Below, one piece after another: positions 25,640 through 38,784 of a stretch of DNA of 64,000 nt. The DNA is from Phymorhynchus buccinoides. Taxonomy: Eukaryota > Mollusca > Gastropoda > Neogastropoda > Raphitomidae. The position numbers and the translations under genes are program-made. Numbering within the stretch: position 1 is the first letter of the stretch; every line of letters starts with the position of its first letter. Where the stretch lies: assembly GCA_017654935.2 (NCBI GenBank), contig CM065695.1, positions 37,885,169-37,949,168 on the forward strand, given 5' to 3'. The notes under the pieces are model-generated. The model was given only the letters and a program-made list of their open reading frames with translations. It made no database searches and had not been told where the DNA came from.

Positions 25640-27715
25640 TTTGAGAATGGCCGCTCCCTGAGCTATGATGAAAATTTTCAGGACCACAAAGTTTAAAATG
25701 TAATCTTTATTATTAAAAACTTTTAAAATGTCATGTAAGGTCAGTTAAAAACGCGAAAAACAAATAAGGTTATGTACAAAAAATAATTTGGCTTCATAAT
25801 GAGGCTGACGTTGACTGAATTTTTTTTATTTTTTTTTAGTGTATGGTGGGTTGGGGGAAAAGGAAAAAAAAACCAAAACCCCCAAAAACCCAACAACAAC
25901 CGGAGCCAGGCAGGTATGAACCTGCAACGTTAGTGTGGTAGTGCGGAGACTAAACCATTACGCTGTGAATGTTCTTACTAATAGATGAAAAATGTATCCT
26001 TACAGGTGAAGCCATGGGTAAAATCACTGGTGCTACCACGGGAGAATGTGGAGCCCCTACAGTGGGCCCCCCCTATTCTACTGTACAGTGTGGAGCGTTT
26101 AAAAAAATTTACAAGGCGAGATTAATTTATCTACATATGTACACCCGACATACTATTTATATTTAATTATTTATTTCGCGGCGAATATAATTTTTAATGG
26201 TGACAACCGATTAAAACGTTAAGATGGATAAGAATATCGATTGGGGAGTCTCCCGGCCTATTTTCTGTTAATGCTTCTTTTGAAGCACATCCTAGAGCAG
26301 GAGGCCCAGTCAGGGATTTACTTTTTATCTAAAACTTATTTTATAAATTTCATATAAAAAATAGAGGGCTAAAGTAAAATTAATTCTACATTTATAATTT
26401 GGTAAAAAGTTATAGTGATGAAGCAAGTTTTTTGTTTATTTTGTTTTGACCTGCGCTACGAGTATTATTCATTTATTATAAATAAAAGATTTTGTTTAAG
26501 ATTAGCTTACCTTTATTTATTAAAATCTAGAGTATGTATAATTAAATAAAACGGTGTATGATTAGTTTAAAAATGTTGATAACATTTTTGATAAAAATGG
26601 TTGGGTAAATTGGTGATGGGCTGCCAGTCCGCAAGAGTTTGTGTTTCCGGGATGAGACTCACTGGCGGGAGGCAAAATAATTTTATTTTATTTTGAAGTT
26701 TAAGGTTATTTGAGTGGCATAGGTGGTGAATTTGAAGCCCATAGAGAGGGGAAGGGGGCTGGGACAGGCCCCGGTTGAGGGGAAATAGAAGGAAAGTTGG
26801 GGGTGGGGGTCCCCAAAAGAGTTGGGGACTTGTGACCCTCTGTGGTACAGCGGGCCTCCCCTCGGGGCCCCGGAGGGGGAGGGGGAGGGACTATGGCTGG
26901 CTAGGCCCAGGGGGTCGGTCCAGGGAGATGCCGCTCGTACCGGGGGGGAACCCGCCGGGGTGCGCCCGTCGGAACCGGACGTCCCTGGTAAATGCGGTGG
27001 GGCGCCCGGCCCCGGGGGGCAACCCCCGGCGACCTGCTTGCCCCCGGAAACAAGGACCGACTCGATAGGGGGGGTGTGAGGGGCCTGAGCGGCTCCCCAC
27101 AGAGGGCGGCCCGCCCGCCCGGAGCGCAGCACCACTCGAAAAGAGCCGACAGGGCTTAGAGTGTGCCCGCGCCCCTGTCAGGCGCCCCGACCGGTGAGGG
27201 GCGGCCGCCGCGGCCGCTAGGATGGGGGAATAGGGCCCCTTGGGAGAGGCGCACGCACCGGACAGAGGTCACTGGGGCAGGCTTTGTGTATGATTGTGTA
27301 TGCAAGGGATGTTTATTATTTAGAACCAGTGGCCGAAGGAAGCTTGACCGAGAGCCTCCGCCAGCCAAATAATTGGTTGCCAGGTATTGGTTTGACTGTG
27401 TATTATGGCTTTTTTTGTGAAGGGAATTTTGTTTGTTTTAAGTTTTGATATTAGGTTGTTCAGTTCAAGGGTTATTGTATTGCAGGGTGTGAATAGGTGC
27501 TCGGTTGTGAGGAAGTCTCCACACTCACACCCTGTCTGACTAAATTTACAGAATGTTGCCTCGGTTCTTAGTCTGTATATTAAAGATAGTACATACTGAA
27601 GGACCGGGGGGAATAATCCTCCTGTTACAATTTGGTGATCCCAGGAGTGGGCCTTACAGCGGATCTCCAGTTCCCTAGCCCACTCCTGGCTTTTCTTTTA
27701 ATATGAACATTTTCA
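25640..27715 (-). mobile_element. LINE 3' region in beta-tubulin intron 2, with a GC-rich stretch
   Basis: Shares its terminal AAAATTTTCAGGACCAC segment and the GATCCCAGGAGTGGGC-like segment with the LINE at 56570-58745, so I read it as the 3' end of the same or a related family. 26750-27370 is strikingly GC-rich (many G and C runs) inside AT-rich surroundings. Its long open frames look like by-products of composition. No intact RT is present. Confidence 0.6.
25900..25975 (-). mobile_element. tRNA-like SINE head
   Basis: On the minus strand, an A-box-like GCGTAATGGTTTAG and a B box GGTTCATACC are spaced as in a tRNA promoter. The sequence does not fold as a normal tRNA with intact ends, so it is read as a SINE head. 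Confidence 0.55.
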
Positions 27716-27815
27716 CTTTTCAGAGCCGGAAGGGGGGGGGGGGGGGGGGTTACTTCGTGTATTAGAATTATATATGCAAGCTACGTGAAACTGCGATCAA
27801 GACAAAGGCAAATCA

Positions 27816-27998
<183 letters not shown>

Positions 27999-27999
27999 T

Positions 28000-29130
28000 T
28001 AATAGAGTGTGCGGCATTGATAAGTTGTACGTACTGGGTGAACACATAAAGAATTTTGTTTAAAGCACGGACACAATGCAAACATCCGCCAAAAAGATAA
28101 ACTAGGCCTACTCCAATTGAAAAATGTGGACGGATGCAAGACAACAGAAAAATGTTGTGTCTGAATGACAATACCAATTTACTCCAAAATTGAAATTTCA
28201 TTGTCTCACTGTCTTACTCATTGTCTACAAGATTTCGTCAAAATTTCCATTCTTTATTTTTCAAGAAAAACGACCAGATTTCCTGTGTGTGAATGAATCT
28301 ATAAGAACTTTGATTGTATTCCAGACAGGCGGACGAATCATTTCCTTCATTAGGACGAGGGTTAAACTATGCGTCGTAGGCTATTATATGAAACACGACA
28401 GTGGAATATATTCAAATGCGTTTAGCCTAAAGCTGGGTTTGTTTGTTTTTTAACCCAAATTTCCACAGAAAATGACAGGTGTTCAGAATTTCCTACATTA
28501 CTTCAGCAAGGAAGATCACAGTGATTTAATGCCACTCAATAAATACAACAATCACAAGCTGGAATAACAATGTTTATTGCCATCAAACTTCTGGTTATTC
28601 AGGGGACAGGAAAACAGCTGACACACACTGATGCGAGCTATTTCAGAATCAATTTTCAAGGAGAAACGAGTCTAGTTATTTTGGTTAAAATAGTGAGTTC
28701 AGACATGCGGGGGATATGGGACAGCCTTAATATTTAATGTAAACGCTAAAAGCAGAAAATGGCACTAAATCACAGGAAGTAGTTTTCACACAACTGAAAA
28801 TGTTCAGTGAAAGTTGTTTTGAATAATGGAGGATTTTTTTATCTCTCGAAAATGGGTTAATTTCCCCCAGGAACTCTCCAGGGAATGTTAGGAGAAGGAA
28901 AGCTACTGTTCGAATCCTTTTTTTACAAATCTATCTATTTACAATCCTGAGGACAAAAATCCCAAAGTGACAGAAGGCCCTATACTGACTATTAAAAGTT
29001 TTGTTAACAAATTTGTGGATGGTGCTTTTCTTTCGGGGCGGGGTGGGGGTGGGTGGGGTGTGTCACCCCCCCACCCCCCCTGAACATTGAAAGGAAACGT
29101 TTCATAATGTCCATTGCTATTAAGGTCTAC
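28000..29130. other. Intron 1 of the divergent beta-tubulin gene
   Basis: Between exon 2 and exon 1 on the minus strand. AT-rich, with a G-rich patch at 29036-29075; no repeat family identified. Confidence 0.7.
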
Positions 29131-29187
29131 CTTAGCCCCTATCTGGTTTCCAGACTGGCCTACTTGGAGAGAAATGATTTCAGGCAT
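29131..29187 (-). CDS. TUBB: Divergent beta-tubulin, exon 1 (residues 1-19)
   Basis: Encodes MPEIISLQVGQSGNQIGAK and ends in GCTAAG before GTAGAC, exactly where animal beta-tubulins have an intron after codon 19. It starts a minus-strand gene with exons at 27881-27989, 25015-25370 and 23028-23849 that together encode 447 residues. The product is the GTP-binding beta subunit of microtubules. Here the normal MREI start, read co-translationally in tubulin mRNA autoregulation, is MPEI, and Cys12 of the nucleotide site is Ser. Six of 19 residues differ from the plus-strand gene at 55138. All exon joins are in phase and no stop interrupts the frame, so it reads as a functional divergent isotype. 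A missed alternative first exon cannot be excluded. Confidence 0.85.
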
Positions 29188-30129
29188 TTTGCAAGGTCGG
29201 TTAAGATGGCAGTGACAAATAAAACTGGAATGTGGCGACTCGGAGGGGTGGCGCTGTATGACTGCTGTCTGTTGGCCCATTCACGGCCTAGCCTGTATAT
29301 TAGTATATATTGGATCGTTCAATGGAAATGTATGGATAACACCCTGCAGCAACTTTAGTTGATTACGACTGACTTGACTTGAATTACGTTGCAAGTACAT
29401 GTATATCGTTTGTAAGCCACGTACCCACCCCCCTCCCCCTCCAGCTCCCCGTCCCGTCCCCTTTCAGCCTGTCTGAATATGTTAATATATATCTATTTGT
29501 GTCCTGTTTGTTTTTCAGTTTTGTCTGTCCGTGAAACAACTTGTGAACCGCAGCACAGAATCGCCTCATATTTCATAATCTGAATAGGATGTATCCCAGT
29601 CATCTGTGGCAAAATTTGGAAGGCGTGGGAGGGGGTGGTGGTGGTGGTTCAGAACTTCTTGCAGAACTCGACGACTCTCGGGTGAAAATTGCTTTTGAAC
29701 ACACACAAAATGCATGGGTGAAAGTAAAACATTCTCTCGATCCTGAAATGACACGTTTCAATGTTCTCTGAAACTTCCCAATCCTGAAGTGGTGACCACA
29801 CATTGAAAATAATTTACAATGTGTGCGTCTGTGTATACATATAGGATGGGTGGGAGTAGTGTTAACATTGCATATCTATCATCTTGTTTTCTAATCCGCC
29901 ATCAATTCTGGCAGAAATGTTTGACTTTATAAGACCGTGGTTCTGGATGACAAGATGGCCAATCCTGAAGGCTCTATCTACCTGCTTTCTGAATCCTGAT
30001 TTCACTGAGGAGCATGCCTGAACTATTATTTTCACCCATGAAAATGTGATACAGTTCTAGACTGTTCGTCTATATCATTGACGTATTGTTCAGGTTAGGG
30101 CGTTAAGCACGTGCCAGTTTTCACTTATG

Positions 30130-30446
30130 TTTCCCCCCGTGGGGATACCGTGGGGTCTTTTGCATAAATAGCTCCCCACCTTCTGGAAGTTCTGTGCTTG
30201 TAACTTCCTCTAATCTGCCACTCTCTTCGACTCTGCCTTTTCCCTTTGCTTACTGTCTTTCTGCCTTACCGGTCCATTCTCCTGCCTTTTTTCACGAAAC
30301 ACTTTCAAAAACATTTCCTCCGGCCGAAGTCGGACTTGCTGGGCCAAACTATTTCTTAGTTAGGTGCATAACGGCAGCATGACGCATCTGCGCTCATAAT
30401 TGATAGGAAACTGTCTGAACGATCGAAGAAGAAGAAGAAGAAGAGA
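30130..30446 (+). mobile_element. SINE-like (GAA)n-tail repeat
   Basis: Well preserved plus copy, from TTCCCCCCGTGGGGATACCG to GATCGAAGAAGAAGAAG. Confidence 0.8.
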
Positions 30447-30781
30447 CTTATGTGTTATTGAGCCAAGGAGAAAATAATTGTTCAAACATCTGCTGCCACA
30501 TCAAATCAACGGTCTTTATACCATGTTAATGCAGATGACCAGAAAAGTAGGAATTCAGCTTTTGACTGAAAATCTTAATATGAACTTGTGAAACCCGCCT
30601 GAATGCAACAGGTTGATGACACAAGCACCTTTTGTGGTCAAGTTGTTGTTGTATTAAATTAGCATTTATTTGAATTGATGGTGTCTGAAGGTGATTTAAT
30701 ATCAAAGAAAACTTAATCATATGTCTAATTAAGTAACAATATAGGCCTATCTTTTTTTTAACTAACACATAGAGTGACAGA

Positions 30782-31119
<338 letters not shown>

Positions 31120-31459
31120 TAAAAAAAACCTCAGTCAAAAATGTTTTAATGTCAGACCTCCGGTGTCAGGAGAATATCCTACCTCATGAAATAAGTAGGC
31201 CTAGCCGGCGCCTATCCAATCAGAATTGTTTGTTTGTCCGCCATTGTGAATTTTACGAAACTAAGTGCATGGCTTGTACATCGATTTCTCGGCAAATATG
31301 TAGATTTACACCCTCCTGCTCTATTTCTTGGTTCTTTCCGTGGTTAGGGATAGGGTTAGGGTTAGGATGGTTATAGTTCGCGTGCGACAGGTAGATATTT
31401 CATGGCAGCTACTTATTTAACGTGACTCCGGCCTATAACATTGAGGGTGTGCATACATA

Positions 31460-31674
31460 GGGTAAGACGGGATAAAAAAGCCCATGGGCGGGCAAAACGC
31501 CCATGCCAATTATTTCATGAAATAAAGCAAATTTCAGTCACATTTTGCCCATGAGACGAGTGTTAATGTTTAGCATTCGTCTCATGGGCAAATTTGACTG
31601 AAATTTTCTTTATTTCATGAGATAATTGGCATGGGATTCTTACCCGCCCATGGGCTTTTTACCCCGTCTTCACC
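31460..31674. mobile_element. GGGGAAGACGGGG MITE, GCCCATGGGC subfamily, full length
   Basis: Full-length member of the subfamily also seen at 12771. Left arm GGGTAAGACGGGATAAAAAA, right arm ending CCCCGTCTTCACC, TA on both sides. Confidence 0.88.
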
Positions 31675-31899
31675 TACACACATAATGTAATAAATGAACA
31701 GAACAGAAGTGAATATTCTTTCACTTAATACTAACATGTTATCCAAACAAATTATATAATGCATAAGTTTATGTATTATCTGACATATAAGTTCATCTCT
31801 TTTTTTAAGTAGCATAAAATATAAACATGGCAACATCTCTAGTTATGAATGTATTTTCATTGGCAAGAAGACTTTTTAATTCAATGGGATAGTTGTTTT

Positions 31900-33420
31900 T
31901 AAATTGGTTATGTTTGAAAATATTCTTGTCTCTTAATCAAGAAGTGCAACTCGTTTTCTATTTGATCGCAGAATGGACAAGTGTTTGAGATAGTGTTGTC
32001 GTAGTGTTTGTTATGTCTCAAATCATTTACGCCCAGTCGAAACTGAGCGAAACAAGCCTTGAACTTCTTAATTGTTAGTTGAGTTAAGGAAATGTTCAGG
32101 TTGTAGAAGAAATGTGAACGTAAGGAAACGGTCACTAGAACTCAATTTACTGTTCCAGTCCTGTTTAATTTATAACAGTCTATCATCTGTTGCCTGAATA
32201 GCTAATGAAAGCTTTTTTTAAAAATTTACAACCCCTCCCGCTAACGACACCTCTGAAAATCCATATCTGTCTAAGCAATGTTTAACCCTTTCACCGCCAA
32301 AGTCACATTTTAGCACCAGTGATTTAACACCTATGTTTCTAAAAGGAATCACATTGGGGTCTATATTGTCCAAAGACCCTGTTGTCTTAGTTTTGGGAAG
32401 TAAGGATAGACCTTATTTTAGATATGTCACAGAAGAATCCCCAATACTGCAGATGGATTTTATTCTCTACCCAGGCAAATTTAATGGAAATTTGTGGTTG
32501 AAATATGGCTGGCGGTGAAAGGGTTAATACTTTTAGACCAGTTTGTGTTGGTCCGATTACTATCTGTCAGTTTGTTAGCGCTTGAGATGTAGGCTTGTTT
32601 GGGTATTCTGTTTAAATCCATGTCTTGTAATGCCACCAGTAACGCAATGCCCTTATTGTACTGTCTATATAATGTATAACGGCCTAACTCTCCATAAACC
32701 ATCGTGTTGGGTGTTTTAGCGCTTACATTTAATAACTTTTTGCATGCAAATAATTGTACTGATTCGATTACTTTATACTGAACCGTACCCCAAATTTCCT
32801 CTGCGTACAGAAGCATAGTTGTTGGGTGTTTTAACGTTTACGTTTAATAACTTTTTCGCATGCATATGAATTGTACTGAATCGATTTCTTTATACTGAAT
32901 CGTACCCCAAATTTCCTCTGCGTACAGAAGCATAGTAGTTTTACCTGGGAATCAAACAGCCTAAAAAATACAGTTGTGTCCATATTTCCTAGACTCCACA
33001 TAGTTTTCGTTATATATCTAAAACTCTGCACCTGGCTTTTCTCGCATAGTCCTCTAATGGAGTTACGTATGACAACTTTGTTGTTTGCGTGAAACCTAAA
33101 TACTTAATTATAACTATTTACTACTTCAATCTGTGTTCCTTTATAAAACTTATTTTTCCTTTTTGCTAAGATGCCCACCCTTTCTAAAAACCATTACTTT
33201 AGTTTTGTTCAAATTTATCCGAAGCTTTTTGAAGATTGTTAATTTGATTTTGTAGCCCAGATGGAGTGTATGATAACAAAGCAATGTCGTCAGCAAATAA
33301 CAATAAAAAAAAAATTCCCTTATGCCAGGCAAATACTGATAACCATGTTTACCTTTTGTGTTTACTTCCTCTGCTACTTCAGAAATGAGCAATGAAAAAA
33401 TTAGGGGAGACAACAATATA
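31900..33420 (-). mobile_element. LINE remnant with RT active site, interrupted by a MITE
   Basis: On the minus strand: [20 protein letters not shown], then LLFADDIALLSYTPSGLQNQ (the FADD catalytic box, about 33260-33300), LNKTKVMVFRKGG, LLYAEEIWG, and a C-terminal FRLGVNDLRHNKHYDN and CPFCDQIENELHFL. Frameshifts break it. A segment of about 120 bp is tandemly duplicated at 32703-32940, and the TTAA MITE sits at 32286-32523. Its 5' side is next to (GA)n at 33453. Confidence 0.82.
32286..32523. mobile_element. piggyBac-type MITE with TTAA duplications
   Basis: The element starts CCCTTTCACCGCCA and ends TGGCGGTGAAAGGG, with TTAA on both sides (32282-32285, 32524-32527). CCC ends and a TTAA target are the marks of piggyBac transposons. 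Length 238 bp and no transposase. It interrupts a minus-strand LINE remnant. Confidence 0.85.
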
Positions 33421-33448
33421 TATGATTAAAGCATATTGTTGTCGTTCA

Positions 33449-33551
<103 letters not shown>

Positions 33552-33640
33552 GGGAGGGGGAGGGGCCCGGGATCAGTTCTTCAACATCCTCCGTCATAAA
33601 TAACAAACTTAACCTTTTCTTATGTGTCATATGAGAGAAA

Positions 33641-33996
33641 AGTGGCAGAGTGGTTAAGACGTTCGCCTGCCAAATGTAACTTGATGCGTGACTGCAACGT
33701 GAGTGACACGGGTTTGAATCCCGGCCTCACCCTTTCTTTCTAGTTCGACATAAAAATCCCACGGCAGTTGAAAGTCGGTAAGAGCAGGGAGAAATCCCGC
33801 TGCCTGGTATGGCCAAATTGATAGCTTAGTAGGGTTTTTAAGTGTGCCCACACCCCCTCCTCGCCCTGTACCCCCGAAAAAAATATATAAAAAAATAAAA
33901 AGGGTAGGCGCTGCACTTGCGGCGACGCGCTCCGGCTCCAGAGGAGAGCAGCCCGAATTTCACAGAGATAAGTCTCTGTGACTATACTATACCAAA
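33641..33996 (+). mobile_element. tRNA-headed SINE, full length
   Basis: The head has an A box (TGGCAGAGTGG, about 33643) and a B box (GGTTTGAATCC, about 33711). A central domain (CATAAAAATCCCACGGCAG) and a tail (GCGACGCGCTCC, CCCGAATTTCACAGAGATAA, GTGACTATACTATACC) follow. The tail is shared with 1655, 12001, 17935 and 47515, and I recognise it from molluscan SINEs. Confidence 0.8.
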
Positions 33997-34919
33997 TGCA
34001 GTCGACGACGGATAAGCAAAAGTACCAGGGGAGATGAATTTTGACCTTCGCTTATCCGAATTTCGCTTATGCAACGCTTTAGCGAAAATTTGTAGACTCC
34101 CATTTCCGATGTTACCGTGTGTTCAAAATGTTCTTGGCCTAACTATGAAGGGTTAAGCTACATAAACAAAATTTGGCGGCACACATGTGCAACTACATTG
34201 TGGATGATGACATGCAAATTTTGGAAGATGACGTCATCATATTTATGACGTCATTGAATATTGTACTTTTTTGCCCTCCAACCCTCCACAGCGAATGTAA
34301 TTGCCAATGGGAAAATTGATCAAACATATCTTGACATTTGGATATCTGAGGGAGTCAATTTTACAAGACAGAGAGGGTTATCAACAATTTTTAAGTTTTG
34401 TTGATAAACTGTCAACATGGCAACAGCAGACTTGTGATTGAGGGCACAGTCTTGGTGGATAGTGGCCTTTCTCAGCTCTTGAAAATGATAGCATCCTGAT
34501 GCTTGTGTAGCAGATTTGCATAGTATTCCCCAGTAATGTTTGACCCTTTTCAAGAAAATCTATAATCAATACCATCAGCAAACCAAAGGATTCTAGCCGT
34601 TGCTGTACAAACAGATGCGTTTAACCTAGTCATCTTGTGGAGGGGGTTAATAAAAAATATTTTCACTGCTTTGATTATACCTTTATCATGCTGTAAAGTG
34701 TGAACACATTTCTCATCCATAGTGACAAATCAGCCAAGAAAACTGACGGGATCTACTACAAATCGATGCTGAGTGTTTGTCTCAGAACGTTTTGGCACCC
34801 GTTTTGCAGAACTTTCCCATGCCTTTGGCAGAACAGCGTAAAAACTTCCGTAAAAAATGCCTACAGTGCTGGCTTTATAATGGACAGTTACTGTCTTGTC
34901 TGCCATAACAGATTTCACG

Positions 34920-35328
34920 CTTACAGAGAGTGCAGAACAGTGCTGCTCGGCTTGTGCTTGGCAAAAGAAAGCGTGATCACATCACACCTCTTTTGGCTGA
35001 GCTCCACTGGCTTCCTGTCAAATTCCGCTGGCAGTTCAAGATGGCTACTCTTGCTTTTCGTCACTTTGACAAAACTCTTCCTCACTACCTCTCTTCTTCT
35101 CTCTGCACCTACCAAAGCTCTCGTACTCTTCGTTCTTCTTCCCAGAAACTTCTTAAAGTTCCTAAGCGGTCCTTGAAATCTTCGGGTGAGAGGGCGTTTA
35201 GCTTTGTTGCACCAAACGTTTGGAATTCTCTCCCTAACCATACCCGTAACCAGTCCACTCTTCCTTCCTTCAAGTCCCAACTAAAGACCCACTTCTTCAG
35301 GAAAGCTTTCTCTCTGCAAAGTCTATAA
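34920..35328 (+). mobile_element. LINE C-terminal fragment (CR1/L2-like)
   Basis: Reads LQRVQNSAARLVLGKRKRDH, ITPLLAELHWLPVKFR and ERAFSFVAPNVWNSLPNHTR to a stop. This is the conserved end of many CR1/L2-type ORF2 proteins. The frame is intact over about 400 bp. Confidence 0.85.
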
Positions 35329-35744
35329 TCCTTTCCCCACTCTTGTTTTCCAGCTCATTGAAGACGTTGAGTATGAGGTCAACGCGTGCGCGTGTGTGTG
35401 TATGGGGTGGGGGTGGGGAGTAGGGGGGCAGGGGTGGGGATGGGGGGGGGGAGTGGGGGGATGGTTGGGGTGGTGGTGTTGAAGGGACGTGGGTGTTGGT
35501 GTGTTGTGTTATGATTATATGCAATGCATTCTCTAATATGTATTCATTTTCATAGAGATGTATGGTGAGGATGCGTGGGCCAGTTTGTTAGAAATGTTTG
35601 TACGAATGGTGAGTGAAAAGCGCATTGAGTTGCTTTGCAAGATTATGCGCTATATAAGCATTATTAATTATTATTTTATTTATTATGACCATGTCTCGAA
35701 CCATGGCAATTCATTCGTTAATAACATCTGTATTCTTTTTTTTT

Positions 35745-35890
35745 AAAACGGGAGGTAATTACTGCATGGTGTTGCACTGCCTCCGGGCATTGCCTCCAGG
35801 ATGGTTCCCACTATCTTTATAGCTACTGATGTCCCAATATGTGTCTGTTCCAGACCGAAGGACGTTAAACAGATTATCGTTCGTTCGCAA
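35745..35890 (+). mobile_element. GTTGCACTGCCTCCGG repeat
   Basis: Copy with GGTGTTGCACTGCCTCCGGG and a CGTTCGTTCG-like tail in place of ATTC. Confidence 0.75.
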
Positions 35891-35929
35891 TTCATTCCTT
35901 GTAGAGGTTGTGTTTTGTCTTTCGCGTAA

Positions 35930-36950
35930 CCCCTTCATAGTTAGGCCGATAACTTTTTGAACACACAGTATGTCATTCTGTAGCCAAAATTCTCATCTTG
36001 CATTCAATGCCATCGTTTTTAAAGACCTTCTCTAGCAGAGCACCAAATTAGGCTGAACGACCTCTTATCATACACAGGACCCCTGCCCTAACAATAATTT
36101 TATAAAAATCGACACAGCTTCTTAATAAAACGGTAAAAACTGACTTTGACGCAGTTTGACACACCTGGATTGACCCCGATTGACCCCTCACATCGGAAGC
36201 AATTAAAAGACGTCCATGTTTGTTGGGAGTCCCAAACCATAATATCAAGCACTGCCATTGTTTAGCAGTCAGTGCAGCAGTGTATCCCTTTGTCGCATTT
36301 GTTTTCTTTTGGAGATGCAGACAACGGAATGTTGTTTTTTATTTTGACAAAGCAATCAGCCACAGGCTATGAGAGCATGAGGATAAGATCTGCAAGTAAG
36401 TAAACTGTTTCGATGACGATGTGCGAAATTTAGATCTAGTCATGATAATTCTACCAAAGTTGAAAGTAGTGTTTGCAAACGTCGAAACAATCTTCTTCTC
36501 TGGTCTAGTATCAGTAGTATGTCTGATTGAAATAGATCGAATTGACTACAAATAGTTATGTAATGAGTAACAACAGCTTAGCGCATTTGGCACTGCAGTG
36601 TGAGCACTCTTGATGTGTTAAGAAAAAATGGATAGATTCCGTTCGAATATCAGTGCGTTTTTTCAATGGCTAAACTTTGTGTCTGATCAGTGAAGACAGT
36701 GAACAATTTAGAGCTGCTACAGACGTTCTACGCAGTATAATATAGAGCATTTCAGTCTAGACTTGTTATATAGGAAGGTTTAACCCAATTATATCTAGAA
36801 AAGTGTCGTTCTAACACTGTAACAGTGCCTTAGTTATATAGACTAGTCTAGATCTAATGCATGCGCAAGACTGGAAGGAATAGTCTACTAAACACTAACA
36901 GTAACAGCAGCCACTTCAGTTTGTTGTGTTGCCATGAGTAATCTTTGTGT
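35930..36950. other. Non-coding, one short shared segment
   Basis: CCCCTTCATAGTTAGGCCGA with TTTTTGAACACACAG at 35930-35970 recurs in inverse orientation at 34110-34160, so a MITE-like family may be present. The rest shows nothing I recognise. Confidence 0.5.
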
Positions 36951-36958
36951 GTATGTGC

Positions 36959-37250
36959 GTGCGCGCGCGCGCGTATGTGTGTTTCATTAGACTAGCAGGG
37001 TCCGTTCCAGTGACAAGATGATGCATAAACGTTGGCTGCATCACAGACTCCAAACAGGAAACATAGGCCTACCAACAGTTGAGTAAGTTGATATTTACAG
37101 CAATGTAGAATAGTTTTGCGCGCGCGCGCGTTGTGTGTGTGCGTTTGTGCGCGCGCGCGTGTGTGTGTTTGTGCGCGCGCGCGGGTGTGAGTGGGTAGGA
37201 GTGTGTGGGTGTGTCTGAGCGTGTGTGTGTGTGTGTGCGTGCGTGTGTGT
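36959..37250. repeat. (CG)n and (GT)n short blocks
   Basis: Several GCGCGCGCGC blocks (36961, 37121, 37150, 37176) among GT-rich sequence; Z-DNA-prone. Confidence 0.9.
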
Positions 37251-37427
37251 GCATTTGTTCTTCTCCTGCTAAGGTAACCGCAGTATCCACTGTATGCAGT
37301 TTGATCTTGCTGATAGTGTTTGTAGTGTTACTGTATCCATCACTAGATTGGCTATAAATTACTGGATCTAGGCTTCTGAAGAAATTGTGTGTATGTGTGT
37401 GTCAACATGACTCTCTCTCTCTCTCTC

Positions 37428-37553
<126 letters not shown>

Positions 37554-37694
37554 TTTTCACATAAAAATTAATTCAGTTTCAATTTCATTTAGTTTTAAAA
37601 TTCCCTTTAATTTTTTGTAACTACTAATTTCGAAAATTGTGCTTTCCTGAACTGAGTCTCACCACCACCACCACCACCCCACTCACCACCACCA

Positions 37695-37945
37695 CACGTG
37701 CGGATACCGGTAAGGTATTTCATACAAATAGCTACCTCCACCACCACCCTTCCCCCAGCTTCTGGTAAAAGTTCTGTGCTTATAACCTTTTCCCTTGGCT
37801 TTCTGTCATCTAGATATTTCTGCCTTAGTGTTCTAAAAACTCTTATAAAGATTTCCTCAAGCCAAAGAGGGACAGACTGGGCCTATTTTGTAGTTATGCG
37901 CAGAATGGCAGCATGAGACATGTGCGCTCAGAAACTGAGTGATAG
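37695..37945 (+). mobile_element. SINE-like (GAA)n-tail repeat, degenerate
   Basis: Recognisable from AAGTTCTGTGCTTATAACC and GCAGAATGGCAGCATGAGAC. Several internal deletions and no clean tail. Confidence 0.6.
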
Positions 37946-38784
37946 ATGAATAATTGTTATTTTGTTGTACTTATCGTTGGGGACATCCCGCAATCGCTAC
38001 GTATCGGTAACATTGCCAAGAAAATGAAGATAAACCAGCCCGGCTTTCACTGCGTATCGATAACTCTACTGGGCTAATTCACTACGGCAACTAAGGGTTA
38101 GGGTCAGGGTTAAACGTAGGTAAGGGATAGGAATAGGTTACGAAAAGGGTTAGGGTTAGGAATAAGGTTAGGGTTGGTCTGTTGGAATTCAAACTGACAG
38201 ATTGGCACAGTCATAATCAATTGTTCTCTATGCGTCGTAGTGGTGACAGCGCTACGCACAGTGTTCAGGCCTACCTTTCCCATTTTGTTGGGAAACTATT
38301 TTAATGACAGTGAGATAAGGAACGGGAAGGTTGTGTGTGTTTGAAAGGGGGGGGTCACAGTGTGTAGAGAATTCAAGCTATAATTATTAATTTTAAATTG
38401 TATGTATCCTCGTAATAATACAAGATAGACTTGAATTGTTTTATAACTCAATATTTAGCTCATAGAATCGATTACATCAGAGCCACTTAACAATAGCTTT
38501 CAGAAATATCATTAGTTACTTAGGAGCATGGAACGTGTCTTGGACTTTTACACATAATATTAATTTGAATAATACACATGCGTGTGTGTGTGTGTGTGTG
38601 TGTAGACTGGATCTAGGTAGACTGAATCTAGCTATAAGTAAATTGTTTGTTTCATATATGGGAGTAAACCGTCAAAATAAAATAGCGAATGCTAAAGTGT
38701 GTTACTTCCCCTGTATATTGATAAACATGAGCACCCATATATGTACACATAATGTAAATGAAGATGAATCAGTCACTCTTTCAG

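Noticed and set aside
26683..27372. Long Gly/Pro-rich open frames on both strands
   Set aside because: Explained by high GC content with few stop codons; no domain is seen and they lie within LINE-related intron sequence.
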